Assembly: GCA_038363925.1 (NCBI GenBank)
Contig: JAQQWL010000002.1
Location: 62,001 to 126,000, forward strand
DNA length: 64,000 bases
DNA from: Apiospora phragmitis
Lineage: Eukaryota > Ascomycota > Sordariomycetes > Amphisphaeriales > Apiosporaceae
Reading direction: 5' to 3'
The notes below the pieces were generated by a model, which had not been told where the DNA came from, ran no database searches, and saw only the letters and a list, made by a program, of their open reading frames with translations. This document shows, one piece after another, positions 31,715 to 44,933 of this stretch. Each line of letters opens with the position of its first letter. Positions within the stretch are counted from its first letter, which is position 1. The translations under genes and the position numbers were made by a program.

Positions 31715-34421
31715 CTTGGGCTACCTACCTACCTACTCTGCGATACCCTTCTCGAGAACTTCAAGGCAGGCCAAGAGGTAGTAGAAGGAAAAAGCCGGGA
31801 TTTGTCCAAGGCCTTTGGTGGCGCAAATGCTTTCGCAATTGACATTTGATACTAGAACGTAACGGGGGTCCACCAGCGCTGGTCACGGTTACATCTTGGA
31901 AGACGTCAGCCAGACATTTTTCATATGAGGACGGCCACTTGGAGGAAAAAGAACGTGACGATATGTTAAGAATGCTGTTGAACTAAAAGACTACGGAAAG
32001 TGAAGGAATCAATAGAATGTATGGGAAGAGGTCGTGGCTGATGATAACCGATTACGCCTCCTTCGATCCCAATCTGATCGACGCTGGCTTTGGTGCCCCG
32101 CGCGTGTGTCCTGGCCTGAACCTGAACCTGAACCTGAACCAACCAACCACCACCGCCCAGCTGGGTGGCGGGCAAGCAAGGCGGGCTAACAAAAACAGAC
32201 AGACAAGGGAGCAAGAAAAACAAAAACATGGCAATCTCCAACAACCCCATTGCTTTTTTCTTGCTTCTCTCTATTTCTCCCATGATCGGGTCTGTACAGG
32301 GGCATCCATTCCAGCATTCATTTGTCGCACTAACCTGGATCTATTTCGCGCGTCATGGGCGACAACCAAGCTTTACTGACCAGGGCTTATGTCGACAGTC
32401 ACGTGAGACGCAACCCTTCAATTGCCTCGTTCTTCCTCAGCGTACGTCGTGATATCTTGCTCAACTCGCTGTCCGGTCTGGCTGGCCTAATTTGATTGAG
32501 GCCCTATATTGAAGGTGTGGTCTGGTGCGATCAAAGCAGCAATATTACCCAGCCATCACCTTGTTCCTGACCATCCTTTGCACAGGGGAGTCTCCCCGCG
32601 TTAACTACTGATTGTTAAAGGCTTCAAGTATGCCTCCGGCTGCTTCCAGCAACAGTAGATAGCCTTTTCAGCCCTCGATGTTTCTTCATGTTCAAACAAC
32701 AGCCTCTCCGTATATAATGGTCTATACCCAGACTGAACTCGAGAAACGAGGCGTGTCTACAGCCTCTAACCTAGGAGCGGCTTGATTGAACGCGGTATAG
32801 CAACTGCATAGAGTCAGGACAGGGATACTGCCAGATGTTTAGCAAGCAGATTGCCCATGATGATTTGGTTCTGCACTGGAAGTCGAAAAAACCACTGCTG
32901 ATCATTTCTCGACATCGGAATAAGGTTGGAAAGCATACAAGTCAGTAGAGCGAGGCTCAAGGGTGTCTAAGTGTGTTACCCATATATCTCCACAAGCGAT
33001 CATGCGCAACTTGATAACCCATATAACAGCACCACAGCTTTTGGGGGTCTTCCCATCTCCTCGGGTTTCGAGTATTCGACGGTAAGTACATGTAGCTTTA
33101 TTAGTCAGTCCACCTCTGAACATCCAAGTCACATACTGTGTTGCTTCTGCCCGTTGTGCACACAGCGTACCTAGGCCAGGTTAGGTTGGCGGCTCAAGGA
33201 TGAGTGGGGGAACTGGGAGCTTCAAGGTGTGTCTGCAACCCCTGCATCATCGAACCAACATCAGGCGGCAGAAGATCGGCATGAATTAAATAAAATCGGT
33301 GTCGTTATTTAGGCTCAAATCCAATAGGTTGGACAAACTGGATGGAACATCACTTCTTGGTCTGGGTAGCTGAAAGTCCTGGTCATGTATGTATGCTTCG
33401 TGGCTCCCTTCAAGTCTCACTCTCTACCCCATCTTTGCCAAGTAGCTAGCAGGTCTTGGGTCGTTCGTCCAAGATTACTTCCTGCCGGATCAAGCAAGTT
33501 GCAAGCTCTTCCCAAGAAAACCACCGCATCGGGAGAAGCAACCAAATTCCGGATCCGACGAGTCGCTCCATCTCTTGTACATTCCCAGGTCTGCTGTCGC
33601 CTGGCGGCCAAGAGGCCTGCCTTTAGTTTACGCGCCGGAGCACGATGCGCTATCCCTCCCCAAGAATATACTGGCATCTCTTCTGGGCAAGAGCACCAGT
33701 GGCCTGAGGGAGGAGTCGCAAGGTGTATTTTTCATGGGTAAAATGAGCGGCTAGACTGAAAGGGGGGCTTTGCCGTTTCTCTATATAAACGCACCTACCA
33801 CACCCCCGGGATGCCCCGCAAAGCCGAGCAATTCCAAGCCATTAGACGGCATGATTCGTGAAGTCAGCTTCTCCAGCTTTGGATTAGTCGCAGATGCCTT
33901 CTGGAGTCGATCGACTCGCTCCACCCCCAAAACCTTGGGTTCTTGGGGCGTTAGTGCCAGCAGTGGGTAGTAGTTGGCGCATGGCTAAGCCAGAATACGA
34001 CTTCATCCGGAGGCTGAGCATGAGAAAACGGAACATCGGCGTTCGCTTCGATCAGCATTAGCAGGCCGTGGCAGCGTCGCCTCGAAGGGCCTAGACTGCC
34101 ATCCGTGGTATTGCCAAGTGAGCAATCCCTGGGTTTTGGTACATGAAGACAGCATATCCGTCAATCAAATTTCGAGGTACCATGAGTGTCACCCCTTGGC
34201 TGCAGAGATGGGATGAAGGCACATGAGAATGGGAATGCACGCTGAGCTGAGAATAAAGTGAGAGGTAATTCCCACTTGCTGAAATGGTTGTCACTGTTAC
34301 CTCGCCCCCTATTCTTCCTCTTTGTCTTTTTAGTGGATTGCTTTCCATCCACAGAAGCAACCGTCAGGATTACACCTTCTTACTGGGTCTGCAGTATCTG
34401 TAAGGGGAAGACACAGCCAAG
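31715..34421. other. Intergenic, promoters of hbrB and of the sugar transporter
   Basis: About 2.7 kb between two divergent genes. Open frames of 60-120 codons overlap on both strands without domains. A repeated CCTGAA hexamer (32112-32140) and a CTACCTACCTACC stretch (31720-31735) are the only patterns seen. Confidence 0.45.
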
Positions 34422-36372
34422 ATGAAGCTACCTACCTTTCCTAAGATCTACAACATCCACTTCGTGGCCATCATCGCCACACTGGGTGGCATGCTGTAAG
34501 TAAAGCATGAGCTCTCTCCTTTTATCTCCGCACTATCTCTTTTCATTACGGCGGGCGAGGCAAAGAAGTCGCATGGCATAGGGCTAAACACGACCGCCCC
34601 CTACCTAGATTCGGCTTCGACATCTCGTCCATGTCCGCCATCGTCATCACCGACCAGTACCTCGACTACTTCAATAAGCCCGCCGGGGGCCTGCAGGGCG
34701 CCATCGGCTCCGCCCTGGCCGCCGGCTCCGTGCTGGGCTCGGCCATCGCGGGCCCCATCTCGGACAAGATCGGCCGCCGGGACTCCGTCATGTTCGCCTG
34801 CCTCTTCTGGCTGGTCGGCACGGCCGTGCAGGTGGCGTGCCGGAACGCGGGCACGCTGATCGCGGGCCGCGTCATCAATGGCTTCACCGTCGGCATCACC
34901 TCGGCCCAGGTGCCCGTCTACCTGGCCGAGATCGCGCAGGCCGAGAAGCGCGGGTCCATCGTCATCATCCAGCAGCTCGCCATCGAGTTCGGCATCCTGA
35001 TCATGTACTTCATCGGGTACGCCTGCTCCAAGATCCCCGGCACGCCTCCTTCCGCACCGCCTGGGGCACCCAGTTCGTGCCCTGCGTCCTGCTCATCATC
35101 GGTTTACCTTTCCTGCCCCGCTCCCCGCGCTGGCTCGCCAAGGTCGGCCGCCGCGACGAGGCTATCGAGGTCCTGGCCCGCATCCAGGCCGGTGGCAATA
35201 TCAGTGACCCCCTCGTTATCGCCGAGCTCGAGGAGATCGAGACCACGTTACAGGCCGAGCGCGAGGCCGGCCCGGGGCTTAGAAAGTTCTTCCGGAACGG
35301 CATGTGGAAGCGAACCATGGCGGGTGTGTCGGTTCAAGCCTGGCAGGTAAGCAAGCAAAACGGTATCAAAACCTCTCTAAGCTTATACTGACTCTATTTC
35401 CTCTTCCTCTTGATCAGCAACTCGCCGGCGCCAACACCATCGTGTACTACCTCACCTACATCGCCAGCATGGCCGGCCTGACGGGCGACGTCGCCATGAT
35501 CACCTCGGGCGTACAGTACGCCGTCTTCATTATCTTCACCGGCGTCATGTGGCTCTTCATCGACAAGACGGGCCGCGCCCCCTGCTCATCTACGGCGCCG
35601 TCGGCATGGCCATCTGCCACTTCGCCGTGGGCGCGGCCATGGCCACCAACTATGTGCCCGTGCCCGAGGCATTGGCGGCAACCCCAACGTCATCTTCAAA
35701 GTGACTTCGGGCCCCGCCGCCAACACCGTCATCACCTTCTCGTACCTACTCATCGTCGTCTACGCCCTGACGCTGGCGCCGGGCTGCTGGATCTACGCCG
35801 CCGAGGTCTGGTCCCTCGGCACCCGTGCCACGGGCATGTCCATGGCCGCCCTGTCCAACTGGGTCTTCAACTTCGCGCTGGGCATGTTCCTGCCCCCGGC
35901 CTTTGCCAACATCCAGTGGCGCATCTTTATCGTTTTCGGCGCGCTTTGCATGGCGGCAGCTGGATGGTAAGTCGAAAGGAAAACTCGCATATTTATCCCC
36001 ACATCCCCTCTTTTTCCCTTTCTTCAGAAACCATGCTCGACCACGCGCTGACTTTGGCGGTGCCGCAAAAGGTTCTTCGCTTTCTACCCCGAAACGTGCG
36101 GCAAAACTCTGGAGGAGGTCGAGCTCATGTTCGCCAAGGACGGGCCCGCTCCCTGGAAGACCCGCAAGGGCGAGTCCCGTCTCACGGCCGAGATCCAGGC
36201 CGTCGTCGAGCGCAAGACTTACAACAACGACGAGCCGAAGGTTTCGGTGACAGCTGACAACCGTACGGTCTCGGAGGTTGCAGACAACAAGGTGGGGATA
36301 CGGCCGCTACCAAGGCTGTGTAAGTATAAGCGGTCCAGTCGCGGATACAAGAGGCTAGGCTGTGATGGATGA
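34422..36372 (+). CDS. MFS sugar transporter
   Basis: Four exons (34422-34495, 34609-35346, 35418-35966, 36072-36372) with GTAAGT/GTAAGC donors; about 565 aa. Short first exon MKLPTFPKIYNIHF... leads into TM1 ('GGMLFGFDISSMSAIV'). Sugar-porter signatures are present: 'SDKIGRRDS', 'AGRVINGFTVGITSAQVPVYLAEIA', 'PRSPRWLAKVGR', 'QQLAGANTIVYYLTYIAS', 'IDKTGR', and the closing 'FYPETCGKTLEEVELMF'. Twelve membrane helices are expected at the plasma membrane, proton-coupled hexose uptake in characterised relatives. Three one-base deletions are inferred where the conserved text changes frame: near 35044, 35575 and 35668, each in or beside a short G/C run. As all three are compensated only by reading the next frame with perfect family match, I favour sequence error over decay. 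The last 35 residues are not conserved-looking, so the true stop may differ. Confidence 0.85.
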
Positions 36373-37203
36373 TGCATAAGTTGCACTTCGAAAGCAACTT
36401 CACCATTTGTTATGTAGTGTTATACCCCGCCAATCTGGACGCTTTGGATCACATAATCAGTCGCCGCTTTTGCTCAGGCTTCGCTCAGGCCGGCTCAAGT
36501 TCGGCTTGTATAGTCTTGGCATTGCTCACCCCTGCTCAGGTCTCTCCGGTTTATCCATTACGACAACGGAGCTTCTAGAAGTAAACTGTCAAATTATACC
36601 AGGATCCATAACCCACTTAGACAAATATGGATACGAATAAAGCACTGCTTTCAGACATGGGCGGAAATGGAGCTAGGGGTAATCCTACACGAAGTAGAAG
36701 CTCCGAAAGCTCCATGGAGCCGAAGATGGATGCTTATAAAAACTTTCTTCTAACGAACTTGTCATGTTTTCCTCCTTCTTAGAATTCTTTTAACTTAGTT
36801 ATTAAATAGTCTTTTTATATATAAGACTTCTTATTTTTATTTTATTATTAGGTATTATTTTCTCACAACTTTTATTAAAGTTTAAATAGTTTATTTAATA
36901 TAAATAAATATAGCTTTTTTAAATTATCGTAATCGGTTTAATATTAAAGCCGCTCTTATTTTAATTATTTAAAATAAGCTATCGAAGCGATTTATTATTA
37001 ATAAACACGTTATTTATAAAAAGCTTTAACGAAAAAAATAAAGAAGCTTATAAACGAGAAATAAAACTTTAAAAGTCGTATATTATTAATTATAAAAAAG
37101 AGTATAAGCTTTTAACTTAAATAAATACATACTACGATTTCTTAAATCCGACCCTTGTAATATACGAACAATGAAACACTTTATCGAAATTATCGAAATA
37201 ACT
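36373..37203. other. Transporter 3' flank passing into AT-rich RIP-affected sequence
   Basis: 36373-36765 has normal composition and no gene. From about 36770 the sequence becomes extremely AT-rich, poor in CpA/TpG and rich in TpA, before the first LTR at 37204. This AT-rich flank is not part of the LTR and has its own decay, so it is likely an older RIP-affected repeat into which the retroelement inserted. Confidence 0.6.
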
Positions 37204-37744
37204 TGTTACGACCTGGCCATTCATGCGGCCAAGAAAGAGGCACAGCGGTTATAAAAGCCCCGTAGGGAAGAAGTAACGAATAAGAACATCGGCAGAAGAC
37301 GTACGGACCACCATGTTACGTAATAGCTCACCATGGATTACTGTGAGCCACCATAAGCCCAGGGGTATGGCTCACTAGCTTGGCAAGTGAGCCAATACTA
37401 TGTTAAATTACTAGATTATTAATGATCCAGTAATCTAAGGAAATATGGCAAATCGGTAAAGGAGAGATTAGGTATATATAACCACGAGTATTTCCTGTAT
37501 GTTTTATATAGACACTCTTTACTTTAGCGATTAATCTAAATATTAATTTAATATATTAATAAGGCACTTTATTTTAACGAACTTATTATATTTTTAATTA
37601 ACTTTTACGATTAATTTAAAAATATTACTTATTATATTAAACGGACGTACTCGTTTATATATTTAAATACTTTCTCGTTTTAATTAATATAAACCTTAGT
37701 ACGTTTACGAGGTTTTTTTTAAACCCTGATAGCTGTTCGTTATA
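37204..37744 (+). repeat. 5' LTR of chromovirus
   Basis: 541 bp, starts TGTTACGACCTGG and ends at the base aligned to the 3' LTR end (TTATA versus TTACA). Differences from the 3' LTR are nearly all transitions, mainly CpA/TpA or TpG/TpA. Confidence 0.9.
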
Positions 37745-38019
37745 TTTTAATCGCTCTTATTCTTACGAGTTATTACTTAAACCCTTAAGCAATATCCTAT
37801 AAGAGCATTATAATACTTTAAAATCCTAATAATAACGGAGCTCTTACTTAAAGTAATATAAGCAACCTAACGGGAGGACTAAACATTCTTTAGCTCGTTT
37901 AGTAATTATAAGAACGAATTAACTAGCTAGTTAATAATAACGAGTAGCTTACCGACCAAGTAGCTTTAATACTATTACGAGGACACCAACGCTCTAGATA
38001 TAAGCTTACCGCGCCACAA

Positions 38020-38770
38020 ACCTACGACGGTAAGGAAGGGACCGTCTATAGATTCTTAACCTAAATAAAGGCGTACCTGCGCTTTTATGCTAAGGATTTC
38101 AACTCGGAGGCCGATCGAATCCTCTACGCCGCAGGAGACCTTAAAAGGGACGCTCTCGCATGGTTCGAACCCATTATAAGAGACTATCTCGACAACCCCC
38201 TCGATAAGGAGTAAGACACTTAGACACGCCGCATTTTCCGTTACTATTCTACCTTTAAAGAAAAGCTATAAGCTATTTTCGGAAATCCTAATAAAGCTCG
38301 GACTATAAAAAAATAACTTATATAGCTTAAGTAAAAAGGATTAGCTTCCGCGTACGCCGTAAAGTTTAAATAGATCTCCCTCGCGAACGGAGTAAAGTAA
38401 CGACGACGCCCTAATAATACTTTTTTACGCGGGATTACGAGAAAACGTAAAGGACGAAATTAATCGGAAAGATCGCCCCGATTAATTCGATAAGTACGTA
38501 GAAAGAGTGGTTAAAATCGATAACCGCTTATATAAACGACGCCTAGAAAAGTCGGGTAACCGAGCCCCACGACTAGACAATAAACCCCGGGCTAATAGCG
38601 GACGACCTGTTTAGCATACTTAAAAAAAGATATCTTATAGGTCGCATAACGGACTTATAAACCTCGACGCTACCTAACGAAACAATAAAAGTAAGCGTAA
38701 AAAGGACGTCACTTATTATAACTACGGGAAGGACGGGTACTTCGTACGGAACTATAAAAGTCTTAAGAAA
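38020..38770 (+). pseudogene. Gag remnant with mutated zinc knuckle
   Basis: In one frame, interrupted by stops, the Gag capsid pattern of fungal chromoviruses is readable: 'AKDFNSEADRILYAAGDLKRDALAWFEP', 'IFRYYSTFKEKL', 'VVKIDNRLYKRRLEK'. The nucleocapsid knuckle at 38714-38760 keeps its spacing, but its metal ligands are replaced by Tyr, as G-to-A changes produce. Confidence 0.8.
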
Positions 38771-40059
38771 ACGTTCTAACGCGTTCCGAACGGACGCCAC
38801 GTTAACGTTATTAAGGTAAAGGAAACCTTAATAGCTATTAAAAGAAGTAGCGCTAATAATACGTTAAACTTATTACACGGCAGCCTATCCTAGACAGCCT
38901 GCTATAACGATAAGTATTCCGTCCACCTAGTAAATAAGGAAAGAACCGGATAATTCTTTAAAACCTTAAAAAAGGGAGGCCGCCCGACACGAACATTTAC
39001 TATAACTAAATAGGAACTTATAGGAGGTACTAACCTCGTACCTTATAAATTAAAGAACGAAGACTTTAACTTAAAAGGATATAAACGATTAATTAATATA
39101 CCTATAAACGAGCTAGTGGCAGAGGTGGCGAAACCACGGGGCCTAGAGATTAACGGATGGCTCACTATCCCTAGTATCCCATCCCCTAAATCCCGGAAAC
39201 TACGATAAATACTTATTACCTATAGTTTCGAATAGGGAGTATACGGTAATTACTCTATAAGAGATAACCCCGAGTGTCTCCTATTTACGAGGTTTATTTT
39301 ACCCTATTATAGATCTCTTACGTACACGACGCCTATATAAAATATCTTACGGAGAAACTAGAGAACGATTAGTTTCCCCGAAGAATCGGTAAAAGACTTA
39401 TTACGCACCCCTACCTAAATTACATGATCGGAAGAGTTAAGACTATTATTCCCGATCTACGACAAATATACTTATTAATATAAAAAGACCCCTAGTAGCT
39501 AAGGAAATGCCACCTGGAAGGGTAGTATTAAATAGCATGTAACGAGGACCGATGTTTCGATTATGTATAGGAAAAGTCCCGAGCCTTCCGACAGCTATAA
39601 ACGTCGCGAGAGTAACGATCCGTTACTACGATCGATATCTACGAAACGTACGATCTACGCCCTTAAAAGGACGAGGAACTTTAAAATCGGGTGTTCTAAA
39701 ATATAAATAAACGATTATTCCGGGTAGCTAATATTATTAATAGCCGTATTAATAGTAACGGCGAAGTAATCCTAATCTAATAAAGACGGGCTAATAACTT
39801 CGCGGGATTATAAACGGAATTAAGGTTTATCGAGGAACCCGAATCCCAGATACGAGGACCAGCTGTAATAACTAGGTTTAATATACCACCCCTTACTTAC
39901 GAACGAGCTACGCCGTATAAATAGATTCGGCGCTATTAAAAACTAGTTAAAAAACGAGTTAGGTTTTAATAATAGTTAGGAAATAAATACCGCTAAATAT
40001 AGAAGGACGACATTAGGCGGGATAAAACAGGTCCTTATATATTATAACGAATAGATAAG

Positions 40060-43000
40060 ATATCTATAAATATATCGTATTATTAATCGATATTAAAAGA
40101 GTTATTATTAAAACGCTACTCGATAGCGGAGCGTAAAGAAATTATATCTTATTAAGAACCGTTAATAGCTTAAAATTAAACTAGTAAGAGAAAAACGCCC
40201 TATACTGACTTAAAACCGTCGATAAAAGACTTATAACTTACGAAAATAAAGAAGTACGAAAAGAAGTCGCGAACCTTTCGATTAATATCAGAAGACATTA
40301 TAAACGAATTACGTGTAATATTATAAAAGTATTAAGATACGATATAATATTAGGGATACTTTAATTACGGGTAAGTAATTTTAAAATTAATTAAAGAATA
40401 AACTAACTTTAATAAGATATATTAAGAAGAGGTTTAATTATTAGGTAGCGTTTTAAGAAAGGACCCTTAAATAAACCTAAAATATTTAAAATATATATTA
40501 TTATTAAAAAACCTAAGCCGAACGTTATAACGATTATATTAAAAGAATATCGGTAGTTTATAAACTTTTTTAATAGGAAATTAAAAACGGGTTTACCGCT
40601 TTATATATAATAAGATTACGAGATACCTTTTAAAAAAGGGAAGGAATTATAGTTTATACCGATATATAAGTTTAATTAGGAATACGAAAAAATCCTAAAA
40701 GAATATATTAAGGAAAACCTCGAGAAAAGGGTTATACGACTATCCACTTTATTAGCAGGATACCTTATTCTCTTCGTTCCCCGGAAAAGTAGAAACGGAA
40801 AAAAGAAATAGCGATTATGCGTCGATTACTAGAAACTTAACGAAATTATTATTAAAAACCGATACTTACTTCCCTTAATTAATAATTTACGTAATAAATT
40901 ATATAAGGTAATAATCTTTATTATACTCGACCTATTTAACGTATATAACCTAATCCGTATTAAAGAGGGAAAAGAGTAAAAAACGGCATTTCGAACTAAG
41001 TACAAATATTTTAAATATTAAGCTATATTATTTAAACTTATTAATATACCCGCGAATTTTTAAAGCATAATTAACTATATTTTATAAGAATACCTTAATA
41101 AGTTCGTAATAGTTTATTTAAATAATATCCTTATTTACTCCGAAAACGAGGAATAATATAAAGAATATGTTAAGATAGTGCTTTAAAAGTTATAGGACGT
41201 TGGGCTTTTAATTAATTTAAAGAAAAGCGAGTTCTATAAGAAGTTAGTTACCTTTATAAAATACGTGGTATTTCTAAGAGAAATCCGAATAGAACCCTTT
41301 AAAATATTAGCAGTACGAGAGTAGCCTAAGCCTATAAACGCTACGGAAATTAAATCCTTTTTAGGATTAGCTAACTATTACCGGATTTTTATCCCCGGAT
41401 TTAATAGGATAGCGATACCTTTTACGCACTTAATACGAAAAAACGTACTATTTTAATAAATAAATAAGGAAGAATCGGCTTTTTAAGCTATTAAGGATAG
41501 AATCCTTAGCGAACCAGTACTTTACGTAATAGATCCTAATAAACTTTTCGAATCGAGACCGACGTATCGAACTATACGATCGGAGGGTAATTAAGTTAAC
41601 GGGACGATAACGGAAAGTCGTACCTAATCGTATTCTTTTCGAAAAAGCTTAATAAACCCGAACTTAATTACTAAATTTATAATAAAAAGTTAATAGCTAT
41701 TATTAAAGCTTTTAAAAAATAGAGATATTATTTAAGTAATATAAAAGAACTAATAAAAATTTATATAGATTATAAGAACCTTATTACGTTTATTACTAGT
41801 AAAGAATTGAATAAATAATAAATACGATGGTTAAAATTCTTATTAAAATTTAACTTCGTTATTATTTATTAAAAAAGTAGCGATAAGGGGCAGGGCCGAT
41901 ACCTTTAGCTAAAAACTAAACCATTAATAGGACGTGCCACTAAAGATACGCACGATCTTCACGTATAATAAAAATAAGAACTTAATATTATTACGATATA
42001 TCTAAGTTATTTATAAGGTATAATTCTATAAAGAATAGATTAAGAAATTTAAAGAATATACCCCTAAAAACACAGACCTCGTAAACTAAAATAGGCTTAA
42101 GTATTACCACGGTAAAATTAATATCTTAAAATAATATTAAAACGAGTTTATTAAAAAGTTTTATATATACCTAGCTTATAAATATTAAGAAATTTTTAAA
42201 ATTTAAAAACGAATTAATAAATAATTCGATTATAAGAATATTAAAAAATAAATAGCTAAAGTAATTAATAAATACGACCTCTATAATAAAGTTAAAGCCG
42301 CATAATACTAGCCGTATAAGGAACTATAACCTATACCGTTATTAGGTAGAGCCTAGAAAGCGATCGTATTAGATTTTATCGTTAAGTTACTATTATCCGA
42401 GGAACTATTAATTAAAGTTAAGTATGATAATATATTAGTTATTATTAATAAACTTATTAAATATATTTATTTCCTACTTTATAAAAAAGTAAGTAATACG
42501 GATAATTTAGCGTATACCTTTCTTAGAACTATTATTAATTAATATAAATTATCGGAAATAATTATCTCCGATCGAGATAAGTTATTTACCGCTAAATTCT
42601 AAAGATCTTTTATAATATAACTTAGAGTTAAACATAAATTATTTATAGCTTACCACCCGTAAATCGATAGATAAACCGAGCGTATAAACTAGATATTCGA
42701 GTAATACTTACGATGCTACGTTAACTATAAATAAAACAATTAGGTACGATTACTACTTATGGCATAATTTATATATAATAATATAAATAACGAAACCACG
42801 CATATATTACCTTTTAGGGCGAACTACGGGTTCGACCCCGATATTACTCGAATACCGCTAGAAGGAGAGTTAGTACCGATAGCGACTATTTAAGTTAAAA
42901 TTTTGAAGACTACTCTAAACATCGTTATAAGAAGACCTTATTTTTTTTTAGGATCGAATAAAGAAATACGCCGATAAGAAAAGGATAAAGGGACTTATTT

Positions 43001-43400
43001 TAAAAGAGAGAGGAAAAGTTTATTTCCTTCGACGAAATATTAAGACTAAACGATTTAGTAATAAATTAAACTTTAAAAAGATTAGACTATTTAAAATTAT
43101 AAAAGTTATTTCGGAAATTAATTACTAATTATCGCTATTTAAAATAATATAGATATACCCTATTTTTTATATCTTATTATTTAAACTAGCCCTAATAAAC
43201 GCGAAAATCGAAACGTAACTAGAAGTCGAAACAAATTAGTACGAATATAAAGTCGAAACTATTCTCGATAAAAAACGGGTCGGACGAGGATAGAAATACC
43301 TCGTTAAGTAAAAAGGTTACCTATTAGAAAATAATACTTAAAAGCTTAAAAAATATTTAGAGAACGTTATTAAAAAGCTTTAAGAATTTAAGGCACGGGA
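40060..43400 (+). pseudogene. Pol remnant: protease, RT, RNase H, integrase, chromodomain
   Basis: Readable blocks, each cut by stops: protease 'LLDSGA', RT 'NRYLLPLINNLR', 'TAFRTKYKYFKY', 'IVYLNNILIYSENEE' and 'SFLGLANYYRIFIPGF', integrase 'ISDRDKLFTAKF' and 'PFRANYGFDPDI', and a terminal chromodomain 'YKVETILDKKRVGRG', 'KYLVK', 'KGYLLENNT'. The order protease-RT-RNase H-integrase-chromodomain places it in the chromovirus branch of Ty3/gypsy. Confidence 0.88.
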
Positions 43401-44064
43401 GGTAAAGAAAAGTCGAAGCCCGCCGTGTTTTAATTAATTACCTCGAAAATATTAAGAGATTAGGTCTTTACGATTATTTCCGACTCTTTACGTTTAGGTT
43501 TTTCGAGCTCGTTTAAAGATTAAAGCTTACGATTAACTATTTCCGTACTACGAGTTTTAAAGAAGGTGCACTATTAACGAAAAACGTTTTAAACGAGTAA
43601 GAAACTCGTTTACTTTTCGTTAAAAGGAACGGAACTGTTTTAAAGAGGAGTTTAACTCTGCCTCCGCCTTAGCTTCTTTACTACGAAGACGCTAAAATTC
43701 CGTTATAATACGCGATAACGACGACACCGGAACCTCGGAACTATTATATAAACGATTACGACGAACATATTCCTTATAATAAGAAACGCCCTCTATTATT
43801 TAGCATTTCCACCCCCGTTTAAAGTAAAGAGTGCAAAGTATAACTTTAAAACCGAATTCTTTAATAATAGTAAAGAGCTTAAAGCGTTAATTAGTTTTTA
43901 ACGAACGAGATTTTTTTATATAACTAAACATAATAAGTATATATTATTAAAAAGTAAAAAGAAAAGGAAAACTTACTAGGATTATAGAATAGGAATAGGA
44001 AAATATTAAGGTTAAGAAAAACCTAGGCGCTTTAAAGATAAAGATTAAAGAAAAGGGGAAATAG

Positions 44065-44605
44065 TATTACGACCTGGCCATTTATGCGGCTAAGAAAGAG
44101 GTATAGCGGTTATAGAAGCCCCGTAGGGAAGAAGTAACGAATAAGAATACCGGTAAAAGACGCACGGACTACTATATTATGTAATAGCTCGCCATGGATT
44201 ATTATAAGCCACTATAAGCCTAGGGGTATGGCTTATTAGCTTAGTAAGTGAGCTAATACTATATTAAATTATTAGATTACTAGTAATCTAGTAATCTAAG
44301 GAAATATAATAAATTAATAAAAAAAAGATTAGGTATATATAACTATAAGTATTTCCTATATGTTTTATATAGATACTCTCTATTTTAATAATCAATTTAA
44401 GTATTAATTTAATACATTAATAAAGCACCTTGCCTTAACGAACCTATTACATTTTTAATCAAGTTTTACGATTAGTTTAAAAATATTACCCATTATATTA
44501 AACAGACGCACTCGTCTACACGTTCAAATACTTTCTCGTCTTAACCAACATAAACCCCAGCACGTTTACGAGGTTTCTTTTAGACCCCGATAGCCGTTCG
44601 TTACA
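44065..44605 (+). repeat. 3' LTR of chromovirus
   Basis: 541 bp, same length as the 5' copy; starts TATTACGACCTGG (the terminal TG mutated to TA) and ends TTACA. Confidence 0.9.
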
Positions 44606-44700
44606 ATAAAGAGCTAGTGAATAAGTAAAGTTTTTTAAAAGAGAAACATTAATTAAATTTTTTTAATAATAATAAACTACGTTTATTTATAAAAGCTAAG
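44606..44700. other. AT-rich flank right of the retroelement
   Basis: About 95 bases with the same TpA-rich decay as 36770-37203, outside the LTR. Normal composition resumes abruptly near 44700. Consistent with an older degraded repeat on both sides of the insertion. Confidence 0.5.
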
Positions 44701-44933
44701 CCTAGAGCATGGTGGCTGTACTTGGCGGCTTTGGACCTTCAGATCAACGAGAGGGTCTCCCAAAGGCGCTTGTCGACCTACCTCGGCACCACTGGCAGCC
44801 AGTGTCTGCTCTATGTGCCTCCTTCATGCAGGTGACTCAGCCAGTCGACATTGGAATAATGCTACCACTCAGAATTCCAGCCTTGGTCTGATATCGGATT
44901 GGACTCCTTTCTGCGGTTGACCTGGCTTACTAG

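Larger units (their letters stand above)
37204..44605 (+). mobile_element. RIP-degraded Ty3/gypsy chromodomain retrotransposon (chromovirus), full length
   Basis: 7402 bp with two 541-bp LTRs (37204-37744, 44065-44605). Internal remains in order: Gag capsid region (about 38020-38570, 'ILYAAGDLKRDALAWFEP'), CCHC zinc knuckle with Cys changed to Tyr and His to Tyr (38714-38760), protease 'LLDSGA' (about 40118), reverse transcriptase (40740-41450), RNase H region, integrase core (about 42350-42880) and a C-terminal chromodomain (about 43238-43390). All frames are full of TAA/TAG and the catalytic YxDD motif reads YLNN (41115-41126). CpA and TpG are strongly depleted while CpG is kept, the signature of RIP rather than general methylation decay. 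The element cannot transpose. No matching 5-bp target duplication is visible (TAACT left, ATAAA right). Confidence 0.93.

Noticed and set aside
37199..44610. Target-site duplication of the chromovirus
   Set aside because: The five bases on each side (TAACT and ATAAA) do not match; the duplication may have been altered by RIP, but it cannot be claimed.
44709..44891. 60-codon ORF between the retroelement and the AA9 stub
   Set aside because: Checked for missing AA9 exons, but none of the AA9 motifs appear in any frame.
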